DNA of 64,000 bases from Lyophyllum atratum. Taxonomy: Eukaryota > Basidiomycota > Agaricomycetes > Agaricales > Lyophyllaceae. Under the pieces are notes generated by a model. That model saw nothing but the letters and a program-made list of their open reading frames with translations, ran no database searches and was not told the origin of the DNA. Location of the stretch: contig JACGCN010000014.1 of NCBI GenBank assembly GCA_014905825.1, positions 1,116,001-1,180,000 of the forward strand, written 5' to 3'. Both the position numbers and the translations under genes were made by a program. Positions 21,036 through 32,924 of this stretch are shown piece by piece. Every line of letters begins with the position of its first letter. The stretch's first letter is position 1.

Positions 21036-22407
21036 TCATAGGAAATCTTCTGCCTTTTTGCGTTTCCTGCCACGGGATTCGTCATTAGCACCAGCTGCCT
21101 GTTTTGCATGGAAATAGCGTTGATGGATGGCACGGTGTTCCTCCTATTTTCATAGCGTCACTGATGAAGTTGCAGCGGCAAAAAGCGACGTAACATACCG
21201 GAGAGAAATTGGGGTCCTCGTACTTCAACACCGTTTGCTTCTTGAACCCAGGGTTCGTCTGGCCGAGCGCAGGGTTGGGCAGCACCAGCTGCGTAGGCGG
21301 AGCCTGCACTTCAGGTGTCTGAGTTTGCGAGGGGGGCGCACCTGATGGTGCAGAAGGCTGCTGCACTGCTGGCATAGCAGCTGGGGGTGGGAAGGGAGGC
21401 GGCGGCGAAGTCGCAGCGGCGGGGACGAATTGAGGCGGAGGGGGAAAGGGAGGGCGAGCTAGGCCTGGAGGGCCACCAGGAGGAAAGGGAGGCGGGCCTC
21501 CAGGAGGAAAGCCTGGTGGCATTGGGAAGCCTGGTGGAGGTGGCCTGTATGTAACCGTTAGTAGTCTGCGGAAGCATGAGGGGAGGGATGACATACCCAG
21601 GGGGGAAACCAGACATGAACGGGGGGAATGGCGGAGGCTGTCCCGGGAACCCTGGCGGGGGTAGCCCACCAGGGAAGAAACCAGGCGGGGGCATACCTGG
21701 AGGGGGCGACATCATACCCATAGGAGGTCCGGGAGTGTTTGATGTCGGAGGAGCGGCGTAGGTCTGAGGCGCGCCATATACTGCGCCGGAGGTTGACTCG
21801 GAGGCTGCCGCCTCGGTGCTGGGACCCACGCCCATAAGCGCCTTGTGGGCGTCGAGTTGTGCCTTGAGTTCTTCCTCTGTTAGCGGGCGGTTCTCCACCT
21901 TGGGGCGCTTCGGAGGGGGCTGGGAAATGGATCCAGCGGAAAGGCCCAGTTCGATTTCCTTGCGGCGTTTGTAATCAGCGATATCAGGTGCGGGGATGCC
22001 CACCATGCCAAAGATTTCGACTTCGTAGCCATCCCGACCTGGGAGTGCATTTTCGATGCGAGGTAGGCTAAAGACTATGGGTTAGTGGCATGAATGGAGG
22101 GAAGAAGGCAGGACGCACTTTTCAGGTTCGAGTTTGTGGACCTGCTGGATGTGGACAGCGAGGCCACCAGCGGTGTTGAGTCGACGGGGGCACATGTTAC
22201 ATTTGAAGTGCTTCGCCTTTTGATGTTGCATTAGAACTGGAGAAGGGGTGAGCATGTGGCAAAGATGGGCAGCATGGAGACACACCCTTCTCATCCTCAA
22301 ACTCTCGCTCACAATACCAGCACCAGGGGCGAATGATCTGCAATGGTAAGGCTCTGAATGGGGAGTATATGAGCAGCACCCACCTGCTTGTTCTTTTTCT
22401 TTGCCAT
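21036..22407 (-). CDS. BuGZ/ZNF207-type C2H2 zinc-finger protein
   Basis: Six exons on the minus strand: 22407-22384, 22337-22286, 22236-22119, 22067-21597, 21544-21199, 21143-21036; 372 residues. The basic start MAKKKNKQ precedes two C2H2 fingers ([14 protein letters not shown], then [18 protein letters not shown]), followed by [22 protein letters not shown], a highly conserved ZNF207 segment. The long middle is Pro/Gly/Phe-rich and low-complexity; in animal BuGZ this phase-separating region assists spindle assembly and Bub3 loading. The C-terminus is basic ([10 protein letters not shown]). I see no clear GLEBS motif for Bub3, so an RNA-processing role is equally possible. Confidence 0.85.
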
Positions 22408-22699
22408 CGTCGTCGTCGGACGTTCAGGTGGTTGTGGATGGAAAAGTCGCAGACTGAGATGGATCACACGTGGACACCGATGCACGTGACCTCTTTTGTC
22501 CACGACGGCCTCAGCCTGCCTGCCTTAAGACTCAGAGTAGTACTGGCGAGTACCAGTAGTACCTGAAGTAACACTACTAGTATGCACTCAGACAAACACG
22601 CTCATGACCGCCATGGAGGCTGAAGATGCATATAATTTTTGCATGTCAAGGGTACATACTGCCAACCTCCCATCGTACATCTCACAACGGACAACCCAT

Positions 22700-23341
22700 C
22701 TATGTCCGTGCAGCACCAGGGACATTCCGCCTCTCCCTTCGGGGCCCACGCTCGGGGACAGCGATAACGGGAACGATAACGTTGACGGGGATAGAATCAA
22801 AGTTGAGGGAAACGAGGAGTTCCTGCAGACGAAGCGTAAGGAAACAGAAACTACATCATAAATTTCTGACGGACCTTTGTTTGGGGGTCCACCTCGAGAC
22901 CAGTTGCAGAGGTATCGAGAGCAGAGACCTCGGGGACGTAGTTGTCCTTGCGCTCACGCTCTTCTTCCTGCAGCTTGAAGGAGATGCCGCGCACCGGGCC
23001 GCGTTGAATGCGCCTCATGAGATGGGTGGTGAACCCAGAGATTTTGTTGCGGAGGCGCTTGGAGGGGACGACAGCCTGATGACACCATTAGCGTAATTTT
23101 ACGAAACCGACCACAAACGACGCACGACTTCATCGATGATACGCTTGTTGGTGTGGAAATCAAGTGTAAGGCGGGGGTAGCTGGATATGCTGTTAGATGC
23201 AAGTGCAGATTGAGGAGACTGCAGACGGACTATTTTTCGATGAGAACGCGGGAAGCCCTCTTGGTGGTCTTGGTGCGAACGCGGCCCTGGGGAAACAGTG
23301 AGTTATGGTGCTCGCGGACATAGGTTCGGACGGCGTACCAT
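22700..23341 (-). CDS. RPS17: 40S ribosomal protein eS17
   Basis: Five coding exons on the minus strand: 23341-23339 (the ATG alone), 23286-23231, 23180-23126, 23075-22875, 22822-22700; 145 residues. After the start, [20 protein letters not shown] and [13 protein letters not shown] are hallmark eS17 sequence, and the C-terminal extension is longer than in yeast. The first intron directly follows the start codon (ATG|GTACGC), a common layout in ribosomal-protein genes. It is divergent from RPS22 across 352 bp. Confidence 0.95.
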
Positions 23342-23693
23342 GTTGAATTCGTCGTGTGTGTCGAGCGAGACGGGTCAGTAAAGATTGGCGAGAGATCCGG
23401 AAAGTGCCGAAGTGGCTGATGGTCCTGTATAGTCACAGCCACCAACCCAAAACAAACATACCACCCAAAATATTTGCCCGTTCCTCACCGTTGCCGACGA
23501 CCTCAAGACCTGCTCAGGTAACTAATCCTTGCTGTACGACTGTGTTGCGCTCCGATGATAACTGCGCGTTGTTGTGGTCTTCTTGCCACTTTTTCCGACA
23601 GCCCGTTTGACTCGCGCTCTCCATAGCACGACACTCATCGGGTCTCAAATCCACTGATACTCCTTCCTTTCCCCAGTACCACCCACTAACAAA
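23342..23693. promoter_or_regulatory. Shared divergent promoter of RPS17 and RPS22
   Basis: 352 bp separate the start codons of two divergently transcribed 40S ribosomal-protein genes. No other gene fits between them. The arrangement suggests coordinated transcription. No specific factor site is called. Confidence 0.6.
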
Positions 23694-24481
23694 ATGGTTC
23701 GCGTATCCGTCCTCGTATGTCCTGTCTTTTTTTATTTCCACAGCCCACGCTAACTTTCTGGCCTCAGAACGACTGCCTCGTACGCAATATTCGATTTAGT
23801 CCTCGATCCATATTGACCGCAGCTCTAGAACAACATCGTCAATGCCGAACGCCGTGGCAAGCGTCAGGTCCTCGTCCGACCCTCCTCCAAGGTCGTTGTA
23901 AAATTCTTGAGCGTCATGCAGCGCCATGGTAAGCATATCTCGCCCTTTCTTTTTTCGCTCCCATCCCGGAGTGATAACTACGATTCATGCGGTCTCGCCT
24001 CCACGCATGTCTCGTTTTAACACTCCGGAACACAAACGCATTTTGTCCCTCGTAACCAAATAACGTGTCTCCCCAAACCCATGGAGACGAGTTCACTGTA
24101 GTGACTACATCCTTTTTATTTCCTGTCTACACCCGTTTCCTTTGCACACGCTAACGTGGTAACCTCAGGCTACATTGGTGAATTCGAGATCATCGATGAC
24201 CACCGTGGCAACAAAATTGTCATCCAGCTCAATGGCCGCCTCAACAAGACTGGTGTCATCTCTCCTCGCTTCAACGTCCAAACGACACAAATCGAGAGCT
24301 GGGTCAACTTGCTGCTCCCGGCCCGTTCCTTTGGTATCATTATCCTGGTACGTTCTACCTTGCGTTCTTTATCTCGGCTCGGCTGACGTCGATGATTCAG
24401 ACCACTTCTTCTGGTATCCTGGACCACGAGGAGGCCCGTCGCAAAAACGTTGGAGGAAAGCTGTTGGGATACTGTTACTAG
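23694..24481 (+). CDS. RPS22: 40S ribosomal protein uS8 (S15a/S22)
   Basis: Five exons: 23694-23714, 23768-23779, 23829-23928, 24169-24347, 24401-24481; 130 residues, the exact usual length. The protein starts [20 protein letters not shown] and carries [21 protein letters not shown] and the C-terminal [17 protein letters not shown]. Exon 2 is a 12-nt microexon coding NDCL. Intron 3 is long for this locus (240 bp). Intact. Confidence 0.96.
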
Positions 24482-24748
24482 ATAGCATTGTTGTAGCACC
24501 TGTATCATACACTCTATACATAGTGTGTATTCTGGGTCTGTATAACACGCATCGCGCGCCTTGACCGACCGAAATGGCAACCCGATAAGCACGTGTTACG
24601 GCGGTTTGTTGATCATTTGTGCATTCAGTCCTGTGCTGTGCAGAGTCACCGTGCTCGACATTGCTCACCGTCAACGACGTCCTCCTCGACGGGTTTTGAC
24701 ATCGTCAGCGCCGTCCCTCACCATCCTTCTTACGTACACGACCCAGTA

Positions 24749-26175
24749 ATGACCGCACGCGACCCTGTGCTTCTTCAAGTCCACGACTCTCAACAGCCGT
24801 CGCCCTCACCTCGCCGCCGCCGTTCCCACTCCACCGCCTCAACTCGCTCGCTATCCACCAAGCGCTCGCCCTCGCCTGCTATCACCTTCTCCCCCACTCC
24901 CCTTTCGGCCGACGCCAAGGGCGTCAAAAACATCACCCGGAAAGTCATCAAGACCCTGGAAGGCCTGGGCCACCTCGACAATACCGATATGGACGAGCAG
25001 GACTGCGAGTCTGACGAAAAATGCGACTTGAATGACGCCAACGAAGTCGAGGCCACCCTCAACGGCTCTGCTGGGCCTTCGTCCGAACATCTGCGCCCAA
25101 GGCAAAACGGCTCCGCCGTCAGAGCACCGCCCGTCGCCGCGCAAATACCTTCAGAAGTGGGCACTCCTGCGACATCAGAAGTCAAAAAGATAGATTTCGA
25201 AATACCGCGGAAACTGCTTCATTCCTCTATTGGTACGCGTCCTTTCTATCGCGCTATCGGCGTCACTCACCTAGCCGATCCAGGATTCTTCACCGTGTAC
25301 CTCTATGTCTCCAACGGCAACGTCAAGAACGTAGTGCTCGTGCTCTGGACGGCTCTCGCCGTCATCGTCCCCGCCGACATTGTCAGACTGCGGTCTCCCA
25401 GGTTTGAGCGATTATATGAGCGATTCCTTGGCTTCCTTATGCGCGAGAGCGAAAAGGTGAGCTTGTCCCCTCCATCGCAGAAATGACAACCAGCTGAAGC
25501 ATACCTCTTTCTTCACCAGAAATCTTCAAACGGAGTGATATGGTACATCCTAGGCGTCAACTTTGCCCTCACCTTCTATCCTCTAGACGTCGCTACAGTC
25601 GCGATCCTCATGTACGCTTCTTTCCTTGCTCCCTTTCTTTTCGCCACTGAACCACCTCCTTTCAGCCTCTCATGGGCAGACACAGCAGCATCGACCTTCG
25701 GCCGCCTTTTCGGCTCCAGGACGCCCCGGCTGCCGCCTCGTACACCGGTCCTCCGCCTCCCTCTCGCCCCCCGCAAGTCGCTCGCGGGCTTCATCGCTGC
25801 CACCATCACCGGTGCCTGTATCGCTGTCGGCTTCTGGAGCTGGGTCGCGCCCATCCGCAGCGACGTCAGCTGGTCATGGGACGGTGGCGTCCGCTCCTCC
25901 TCAAACCTACTCCCATCGCTCGGCTTTGGAGGTGCAGGCCTCCACGGCGCAGGCGGATGGGCTGGTCTGGGTGTCATTGGTCTCGTAGTTGGTCTAGTTA
26001 GTGGGGTGGCCGAAGCTCTAGGTGCGTTCTCCCTTTCGTCCCCTCCGGCGTGGTCTCACTCATCCTCTTACTAGACCTGGGATCCTTAGACGATAACCTC
26101 ACCCTGCCCATCATTTCAGGTGGATGCATCCTCGGCTTCTTCAAGCTCCTTGGCCTTTTTTCCTCCCCACCCTAA
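24749..26175 (+). CDS. DGK1: CTP-dependent diacylglycerol kinase, Dgk1 family
   Basis: Five exons: 24749-25232, 25284-25456, 25520-25611, 25666-26021, 26075-26175; 401 residues. The N-terminal ~150 residues are Ser/acid-rich and disordered. The polytopic membrane domain starts at FEIPRKLLHSSIGFF and includes FLMRESEKKSSNGVIWY, LSWADTAASTFGRLFG (the CTP-transferase signature with its conserved D and GR..G) and LAPRKSLAGF, ending in GGCILGFFKLLGLF. In yeast Dgk1 makes phosphatidate from diacylglycerol in the nuclear/ER membrane, opposing lipin. Hydrophobic segments alternate through exons 2-5. Intact. Confidence 0.9.
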
Positions 26176-26935
26176 TATCCTCACTCTATCTCACCTATCT
26201 TCGTTGATTTGCTACCATTTACCCCAGATACGTGCCCAGTGCACGCTGCGATTTAGCACGTAATGATTCCCCGGACTAATGACTTTCGGTGGCCCGTGCT
26301 CGCCTTGCCTGCCCGCCACCTCGCCCCACCCTTTCCACCCACTCACGGCGGTACTAGACCTTCCCAATCCGCCAAAAAACACCAGATACAGATAAAGGCT
26401 TGGTGATGCAATTGTTTGTAGACTCAATACTCTAGGTTTAATAATGATCTTTTTGCGACATGGAAACTAATGCCAACGAGATTGCAAGTCAGTTCCGATC
26501 TCATCCCGTGGAACTTTTCTAGATCTCTCCCCATACGGTTGTTCTCCCTCCCTGAATATCCGAACATCTTCCCGCGCAGTGACTCACTGTGACTCAGGCT
26601 CCAAGCAAGCGCCCAACGTCAAGGATGATACGTTTTCTCCTCCGCTTTAACAGCCTTCATTCTGAATACAGATTGGCATCAATCTTCGCAATAAAGTGGG
26701 TCAGTGTATCTTAACCTGAATCTCCCCGATCGTCGCTCAAGGGATGGGTCTCTAGTAAATGCAGTCGCTCCGTTGTTTGCGGGTCGAAAACTACAGCCTT
26801 CGTTGCAACGCCTCCCTTTTTTCATCAAGGCAAATAGGGCGAGTTCTCGATACCATGATTTGCGCGAAGTACAGGTGGAAAATTATGCAGACAAGTCATC
26901 GCCAGGCTACACAGACTCTATGTCACGCTCTCATT
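26176..26935. other. Convergent intergenic region
   Basis: 760 bp between the convergent stops of DGK1 and the tannase-family gene. No sustained coding frame and no repeat structure noticed. Confidence 0.5.
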
Positions 26936-29133
26936 TCAATTTAGTACGAACATTGTACCGTTCCACACACTCCTCTGGGGGTAACGACAATGCTCCCTCG
27001 TTACCTTCCAATCAGTGCCTATGATCGTGTCCGATGCGACGCCCCTTTCAACCCAATCCACCACAGCCCATAGCACGTTGTGCGTGGAGGCATTAACGAC
27101 GTTCAGTCCTTGACTCTGTCCGAACGCCCATGCGCGTGGTCCGCTGTTACAGTGATTCATGCCAGGAACCAGGAAAAGGCGGTAGAAGGAATCCAAAGAC
27201 GGCAGCCCCAGGGTTTTGGATATCAGGTTGTACATTCGCTTCGAGTTCCCCGACGGGATCGACTATAGGTGCTTTCAGCATAAACCCTCTCTTTAGCAAG
27301 CATATACTGACAGGGTCTCGCCGACCATGATAGGTGACGAATTTACCACCTCGCTTCATAAAAGCGGAGAGGTCCCCGTTGAATGTCGATACGCCACCTG
27401 GGTCGATTTTATCTGCAAGTGCTATGTGCTTCAAGCCGAAATCACTAAAATCATAGCTTGTATCGTTCAAAACAGCGTTCCGGTACCAATCCTGATTGGC
27501 GCTCCGATGAGGATGGAATGATGGAATGTGGCATGACTGACCGCTGTGGGACCAGTGATCGATCCACTAAACGTCGATTGTGCGTTGCCGTCAGCTTCGG
27601 TTCCGGGGTCATATCGAGGATACAACAGCTTCCTATCTGAACCGTATAAAGGCTGGTAGATTTTCCGCAAGACATCAACCTGGGAATCTGACAGGCAGCT
27701 TGTAGTCCTCGCCTTAGTGCACCGAATGGCCTCAGGTCGGAAATGACAGTCGTCGGGTTCGGTGATGATACCATCCTTCACACCGTCCAGCGCATCGCAC
27801 TGGTTCAAGACCTCGCCTGCGATAACATTCCAAAGGTCCGGTGGGATGAAGGTAGGACTTGCACTTGGACTGGGCGCACCGACGTAGCGTTGCATAATTC
27901 CACCCCATCCTAGAAGGTTGTTCCAATCGGTCGCTGGCGAACCCGCTACGATCCCGTCAAAGTCACCTGGAAACATAAGCGCTGCCTGCGCGCCCTGCCG
28001 CCCACCAGTCGAGCAGCCAAGAAAATAAGATTTGTCATGGGATCGTCCGTAATAGGCCTGAACAATCTGCTTTCCGATGACGGCCTCGACGTGGATGGCC
28101 CGGAAGGCGTAGTCGTTGATGACTTCGGGGTTGTTCAGGAAATATTTGCCGGTATAACCATCGTGTCCATTGTCCGAAGCGACGACGGCGAAATGGAGGT
28201 TCGTCGTATATTGCATGTCATTGCAAGGGGGGGGCAGAAAAAAAATAAATGACCCGGGGTCGGATTTTTTTTTAACTGACCATCTGGTGGAACTAACTAA
28301 CTACTGGTGGGAATAAGTTACCATATATGGAAATTCCGAATGCCGAAATCATGCGAGTAACATCACCACGACCAAGTGGGTGGGACGTGCGGCACTGTGG
28401 GAATGGTGCTTGGCACAGGAGGTGCTCATGGTGGTCCTCACTGAAACATTTTTGAGGTTCTCCTTGCATGTTCTGATGTTTTTATGTTGCTCCTGCCAGT
28501 CGGATTCTGTACTTCTTTGGATCTAATGGATCTAACACTCTTGGATCCACTCTGGTTCACTCCCCAATCCGTGACAGGTTCTGAAAGGTGTGAATTCACT
28601 CAGAAAACTCACTCAGACTCGCTCACAAGTCTGAAAAAATCTACCTCCCAGAAAAATTTAAGGGCCTCTGGCCGGGACTAACTAACCAACCCTAGGTCAC
28701 TCTGTGACACTGTGACATCCCCTTGTGTCATTGTAGTAAATACCTTCAAGACTCGTTTAGTCCGACTGAACACTGAAACGAGTGAAAAGTACGGACACCC
28801 TCCAACGCCGCCATTTCCTAAGCCTAAGAAACGTCCATACCAAACGTCAGGAAGCCATGCCTCTGCATACACTGATGAAGTCGATGTTGTGTTGACGACA
28901 AATTGAACGCGGCAAAGAGGATCAGAAACATATGCGTAGGTCTGGCATGATCCTGGAGTTGGGACATTTGCGGGTACAGAAATGTAGGTGGCGTTTAAGA
29001 TGGTGGTATTCTCGAGATTTAGGCTATGTTGCAAAGCGATGCAGGCAGATGCCAGGTCAGTCTGCGCTGAGATATTGCAAAGGACAGATGGCAGCACGAG
29101 GAGAAAGAAGACATAGAAACGTATAGGCGACAT
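26936..29133 (-). pseudogene. Tannase/feruloyl esterase family gene, broken by a transposon
   Basis: Secreted esterase acting on gallate or ferulate esters of plant material. Exons on the minus strand: 29133-28797, 28743-27542 (interrupted), 27491-27312, 27262-26936; without the insertion the phases join to 511 residues, normal for the family. It begins with a signal peptide (MSPIRFYVFFLLVLPSVLC). The family CS-D-HC features are visible: GCSTGGRQG nucleophile loop, an Asp in TYHGRRDP and GMNHC near the C-terminus. A 502-bp hAT-like element plus its 8-bp duplication sits inside exon 2 just after GGCIYYND; the first in-frame stop inside the element truncates the protein before the catalytic serine. 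No other lesion was seen, so the insertion may be recent. Confidence 0.88.
28224..28725. mobile_element. Non-autonomous hAT-like MITE in tannase exon 2
   Basis: 502 bp flanked by perfect 8-bp direct repeats TGTCATTG (28216-28223 and 28726-28733). The termini CAAGGGG (28224-28230) and CCCCTTG (28719-28725) are perfect inverse complements. Pairing resumes at the same offset from both ends (bases 27-40: TGACCCGGGGTCGG against TGACCTAGGGTTGG), so the inverted repeat is about 40 bp and imperfect. CARGG-like ends plus an 8-bp duplication fit hAT. No ORF. It is a different family from the element at 1142-2350. Confidence 0.85.
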
Positions 29134-29701
29134 GCGAGGGATGTGACTTGAAGATTCGTTGGACTGTCAGTTTATATCGTCAACCGCATCGTTTGCCACC
29201 GATGAGGTAGAGAAGCTCGCATGCGAGTCATATCCGCATAAGATCAGTCACTAGATAAAGGTCACTTTGTCCTCGTTGATTCTTCGGTCTTTCAAGAGCT
29301 CGCTCAGTGATGGGTCATGAGGTATCACTACCGCACATGCATTAGCAGTATGGCGTGTTTTGACTGAATCTGAAGCGCGCGTGATAGGGGAATTGGAGGG
29401 GTGCCATATGTGAAAGTTGTGGATGACCAGGTCATGGCGGAAAGGAACAGCGCAATCGGTCTGTAGCGATCCAACAGAGATCACAACTTGTCGGAGTCGA
29501 AGTTATCACATCTTGGTTTAAGGAGTATGGAACTTCTGATTTTATGGATGCAAGCTTAGCATTCATGAGAGCAATAGACATTATAGTTAGATTGGTGTAG
29601 ATAGGAAAAAGTGGACACGGAAGGACAGTAGGTTTAAAAGCGAGTTCGTAGGTGAAGGTGGGTCGTCGACATAAGCACAATAGCGGTATCTATAGTCTGA
29701 T
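29134..29701. other. Intergenic region
   Basis: About 570 bp upstream of the tannase gene and downstream of the first membrane-protein gene. Only short, compositionally random frames. It must hold the tannase promoter. Confidence 0.5.
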
Positions 29702-31792
29702 TCAAGAATACGAAGGAGCACATTTCAAGTACTTCAGCGCCGTTGCATGAGCATCTCCCGTCAAGGGATATCCCTTTTGGATGATCTGCAAGCGAGGTTG
29801 AGGCAGAGCTTCCCAAGCAAGGAGCGTGTCCTTTGGTGGAGCACCGGGGCACACTACAGCGGTGTACGGAGCGACGCCGCCATATCCTTCATTGAGCGCC
29901 TTCGTCCCAAACCACGATCCGCTGAATATCTTCAAAAACATCCAAACAAAGACCACCATTGCTGCAAGCAGAAGGGGTACGAAGCCCAGGGCGTAATAAG
30001 GCTTGTAACACGAGCCTACTCGGCCACCTGTGCTCAAAACCTGGATCGGGCGGCTTCCCAGGGCAGCCCAGCCGTTATATCCCAGACTAGCCAATAAAAC
30101 CGATCCGCCCACTTCTCCAGCCCATTTCGTCACCGTCTTCGGGGTGAAGCTGATAAGGTTTAACCCGTCGTCGAGCAATCCTAACCCAGTGTACTGAGTT
30201 CTCTCTGAGAATTCCGCTCCTAACATCAAATGACCAATGGATGAGATGGTGTTGCCTGCACTAGCTGCACCCACAGAAACGTCCAAAGGTATGGCTTTCG
30301 TAGTGTGGATGAAGTGCGTCATGGGAGAGTTGGGATTGTCACTCAAGGTGTAACGCTCGTAGGGTATGAATTGAATGACGGCATTTGTTTTGGCGTCAAA
30401 AAAGTCGGCCACAACGTAATTGAGGTCGCTGGGGAGGCGAGTGAGGTTGAGGGAGACCCGATCATCGGCAGCGACGTATACGGTAGCGTCGACCATGTTC
30501 ACCTGCGTGGCTGTTGCGCAAATCATCCTATCGTGGACGAGCGCCGCAATGCCTTCTAAGCCAAATGATCCGCCGATCCCTAGAAAACCGCACATATCTC
30601 CGTTCTGCGCGGTCCTTGAATCGAAGGTGATACCGAGCTTCTTCTGGAGTGCCGCCGTGCAATTACCCATGAGAGGCTTTACGGGGCCTGGATCCAGAAA
30701 ATTAGCGGAGGGCAGATCGTACGCGCCGACGTTCGCCACTGCAGATAGGAGTAGGTTGGAGTCATTGGTGCTGAGCATGGCTCCAAACGAGTCGAGGGTC
30801 GAAGTGTTAAAAAAGGGTCTGAGGTAGGCGCGCGTGTCGTCCACGGTCTTGCTAAGGACGTCCTCCATGTAATCTGGACCTGTGTAGTTTCTCCAGGTAC
30901 CGTTGGTGGAGAAAGTCATCGTGGCCCTCGCATTGCCGCCCACTAGGCGGATGTCTCGGACGCCCAATGTCATGCAACCCACATCTACCTCGACCGCCAT
31001 GGTCTTAGAGATGTCAACCTTTTCGTTAGGACCAAGTTGGGGGACTCCCATAACCATTCTCGTCCCCGTGGCATGTGGCACGATGGCGAGACCCTTCTGG
31101 ATGATAGGGTTGGGAACTCGTCGTGTGGTCGGACCCAGATAAAACGAGTTAACTTTGAGGGCCGTTTCGGAGTCGGTGCGCAAATTAGTGAGCTGGAGTG
31201 GCATCATGGCATCACTATCGGTGGAGTTGATGCCAGTGAAGAGGTTGGTGTCAGCATAAGTTGAGTTGCGCCAATTAGTGCAGCTGTTCTCGAAGATATT
31301 GTCACCCAAATTAACAACGGTGCTCGAATCGCATCGATACGCATTGACTTGTGATGGGGTGGTGCCATTGACCATATTCGCGAGCATTAAGGCCTCAGCG
31401 GCCGTATTCGAGTTCACGGATGCGGGAGAGTCGATGGAATTCTCAGATGGAACTGTACACGCATAAAAGCCGAGGAAACCGATGTCGCTGATGGAAACAA
31501 ACACGGTGTATGACACCGAGAGGAAAAGGACGAGGAGGAAGCTTGTCGACGGGGCTGGGTCGGCGTGCGTGCGTCGGACACGGTTGAAAATCCACTTCAA
31601 AGTGGATCGAGTGGCGGTGGAGGCGCCGACAACGCGATTGATTGTGTCGTGAGTGTCCATGGGGGCGACGCGGGAAACAGTGGCTAAGATGATGATGCTG
31701 ATGAGGCCAAGGCCTACATAAGTCAAGATCTGAATGGCGACACGAAGAATAAAGGTTATTTGACCGAGTGTAATGGACGAGGATATGATCAT
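29702..31792 (-). CDS. Large glycosylated membrane protein, tandem copy 1
   Basis: Single-exon gene, 696 residues. The N-terminus is hydrophobic (ITFILRVAIQILTYVGLGLISIIILAT). A second membrane segment follows at about residues 82-112 (FLLVLFLSVSYTVFVSISDIGF). A ~480-residue middle is rich in N-x-S/T sequons and cysteines and is probably extracytoplasmic. A C-terminal membrane segment (YYALGFVPLLLAAMVVFVWMF) precedes a short tail with PYTAVVCPGAPPKDTLLAWE. No catalytic motif or known domain recognised. It is the paralogue of the gene at 32925-35057: same strand, length and architecture. Lack of introns is unusual beside the intron-rich neighbours. Confidence 0.85.
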   Translation of the reverse strand: MIISSSITLGQITFILRVAIQILTYVGLGLISIIILATVSRVAPMDTHDTINRVVGASTATRSTLKWIFNRVRRTHADPAPSTSFLLVLFLSVSYTVFVSISDIGFLGFYACTVPSENSIDSPASVNSNTAAEALMLANMVNGTTPSQVNAYRCDSSTVVNLGDNIFENSCTNWRNSTYADTNLFTGINSTDSDAMMPLQLTNLRTDSETALKVNSFYLGPTTRRVPNPIIQKGLAIVPHATGTRMVMGVPQLGPNEKVDISKTMAVEVDVGCMTLGVRDIRLVGGNARATMTFSTNGTWRNYTGPDYMEDVLSKTVDDTRAYLRPFFNTSTLDSFGAMLSTNDSNLLLSAVANVGAYDLPSANFLDPGPVKPLMGNCTAALQKKLGITFDSRTAQNGDMCGFLGIGGSFGLEGIAALVHDRMICATATQVNMVDATVYVAADDRVSLNLTRLPSDLNYVVADFFDAKTNAVIQFIPYERYTLSDNPNSPMTHFIHTTKAIPLDVSVGAASAGNTISSIGHLMLGAEFSERTQYTGLGLLDDGLNLISFTPKTVTKWAGEVGGSVLLASLGYNGWAALGSRPIQVLSTGGRVGSCYKPYYALGFVPLLLAAMVVFVWMFLKIFSGSWFGTKALNEGYGGVAPYTAVVCPGAPPKDTLLAWEALPQPRLQIIQKGYPLTGDAHATALKYLKCAPSYS

Positions 31793-32924
31793 GGTCAGAA
31801 CGCGTCGGGGCGGAAAGTAGAATCGCAGAAGGGGGGATAGACTGAAAGTAAATGAGGAAAGGAACGTAGATTAGGCTGCGAAAGAAACGTGGAACATGTC
31901 AGTCCGCCAAGGTTCAGAAGCACCTCGCACCGATGCCGCTGGGGGAGATGGATATCAGTCAACATGTCCTTGACAGATCCGAATAGTTGTCTGGTCAAAT
32001 CCCATGAGATTTTCAGATCGGTGTCCGTTGACCACGAAATACGGCGTGTTGCAGGGTTGCATAAAAACGAATCTGAAGTTCATCATTCAAAATTTCATCC
32101 GCATTTGTTTGGCCCCGCTGGCACAAGCATGCAACACAGCCTAACTTCGACCCCTGCGCCGGGACACCCATTATACCTGTGACCTAGTACTCACTAGCGG
32201 TCATATTTTCTTCGTCTCGATGAGGTCGTGGAATGAATCGGAAACGAACGTGAACTGGCAGCTTCAGCCTTGTCTGCAGCGAATATCGCAGCGATATCTG
32301 GCACCGATGACCGCATTCGTCTGAATGGCACATTGTTGCTACTACTTGTGGTGATATTCATTGACAGGTGTGACCTGTGACGTAGCCTTCCGCGACATCT
32401 GAGCGGGACTCCGAGTCGCAATGCCAGTCAAAACTAATTATAGGTCGATCACAGCCAAATAGCACAGGCTCCAGCCCATCGGTCGCAACACCTGGAGATA
32501 CGATACGATTCCTGATCTCTCAAGGCATATTGCACAAGATGTTCAGTCAGAGCTTCCTAAGTAGGTGGAACTCGATAGGCAGGATAGACGGTCAACCTTT
32601 CTCTAGATCTGGTGTTTGATGGTACTTACATCAAGTACCATGGAAGCTATCGAGTATCTGATCAAACTTGAGATCATTCAAGAATCGACTTCTCAAAGTC
32701 TGTCAGTCGTCATGTTTTCGTCGCCATTTATGGTGGCAGGAAGGAAGACAAAGAATTCCGCGCTCTAGAGCACCCGTACTATGTATATCACCATGTATTA
32801 GTAGATTAAAGTTCTTATCATTCAAAGTTCGATATCGAGGATATGAGCATAGCGACAGGCTAGCGACAGAGTACTTAATTGCAAGAAGTTAGGATCATCG
32901 TACGAATGAAAGATCGTCGAAGAT
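31793..32924. other. Intergenic region between the tandem paralogues
   Basis: 1.1 kb with no sustained coding frame on either strand. It carries the promoter of copy 1 and the 3' end of copy 2. No transposon ends noticed. Confidence 0.45.

Noticed and set aside
28678..28796. Extension of tannase exon 1 past GGVGG
   Set aside because: A GTCCGT donor at 28796 and an acceptor ending at 28744 restore the conserved GGCIYYND sequence, so the extension is intronic.
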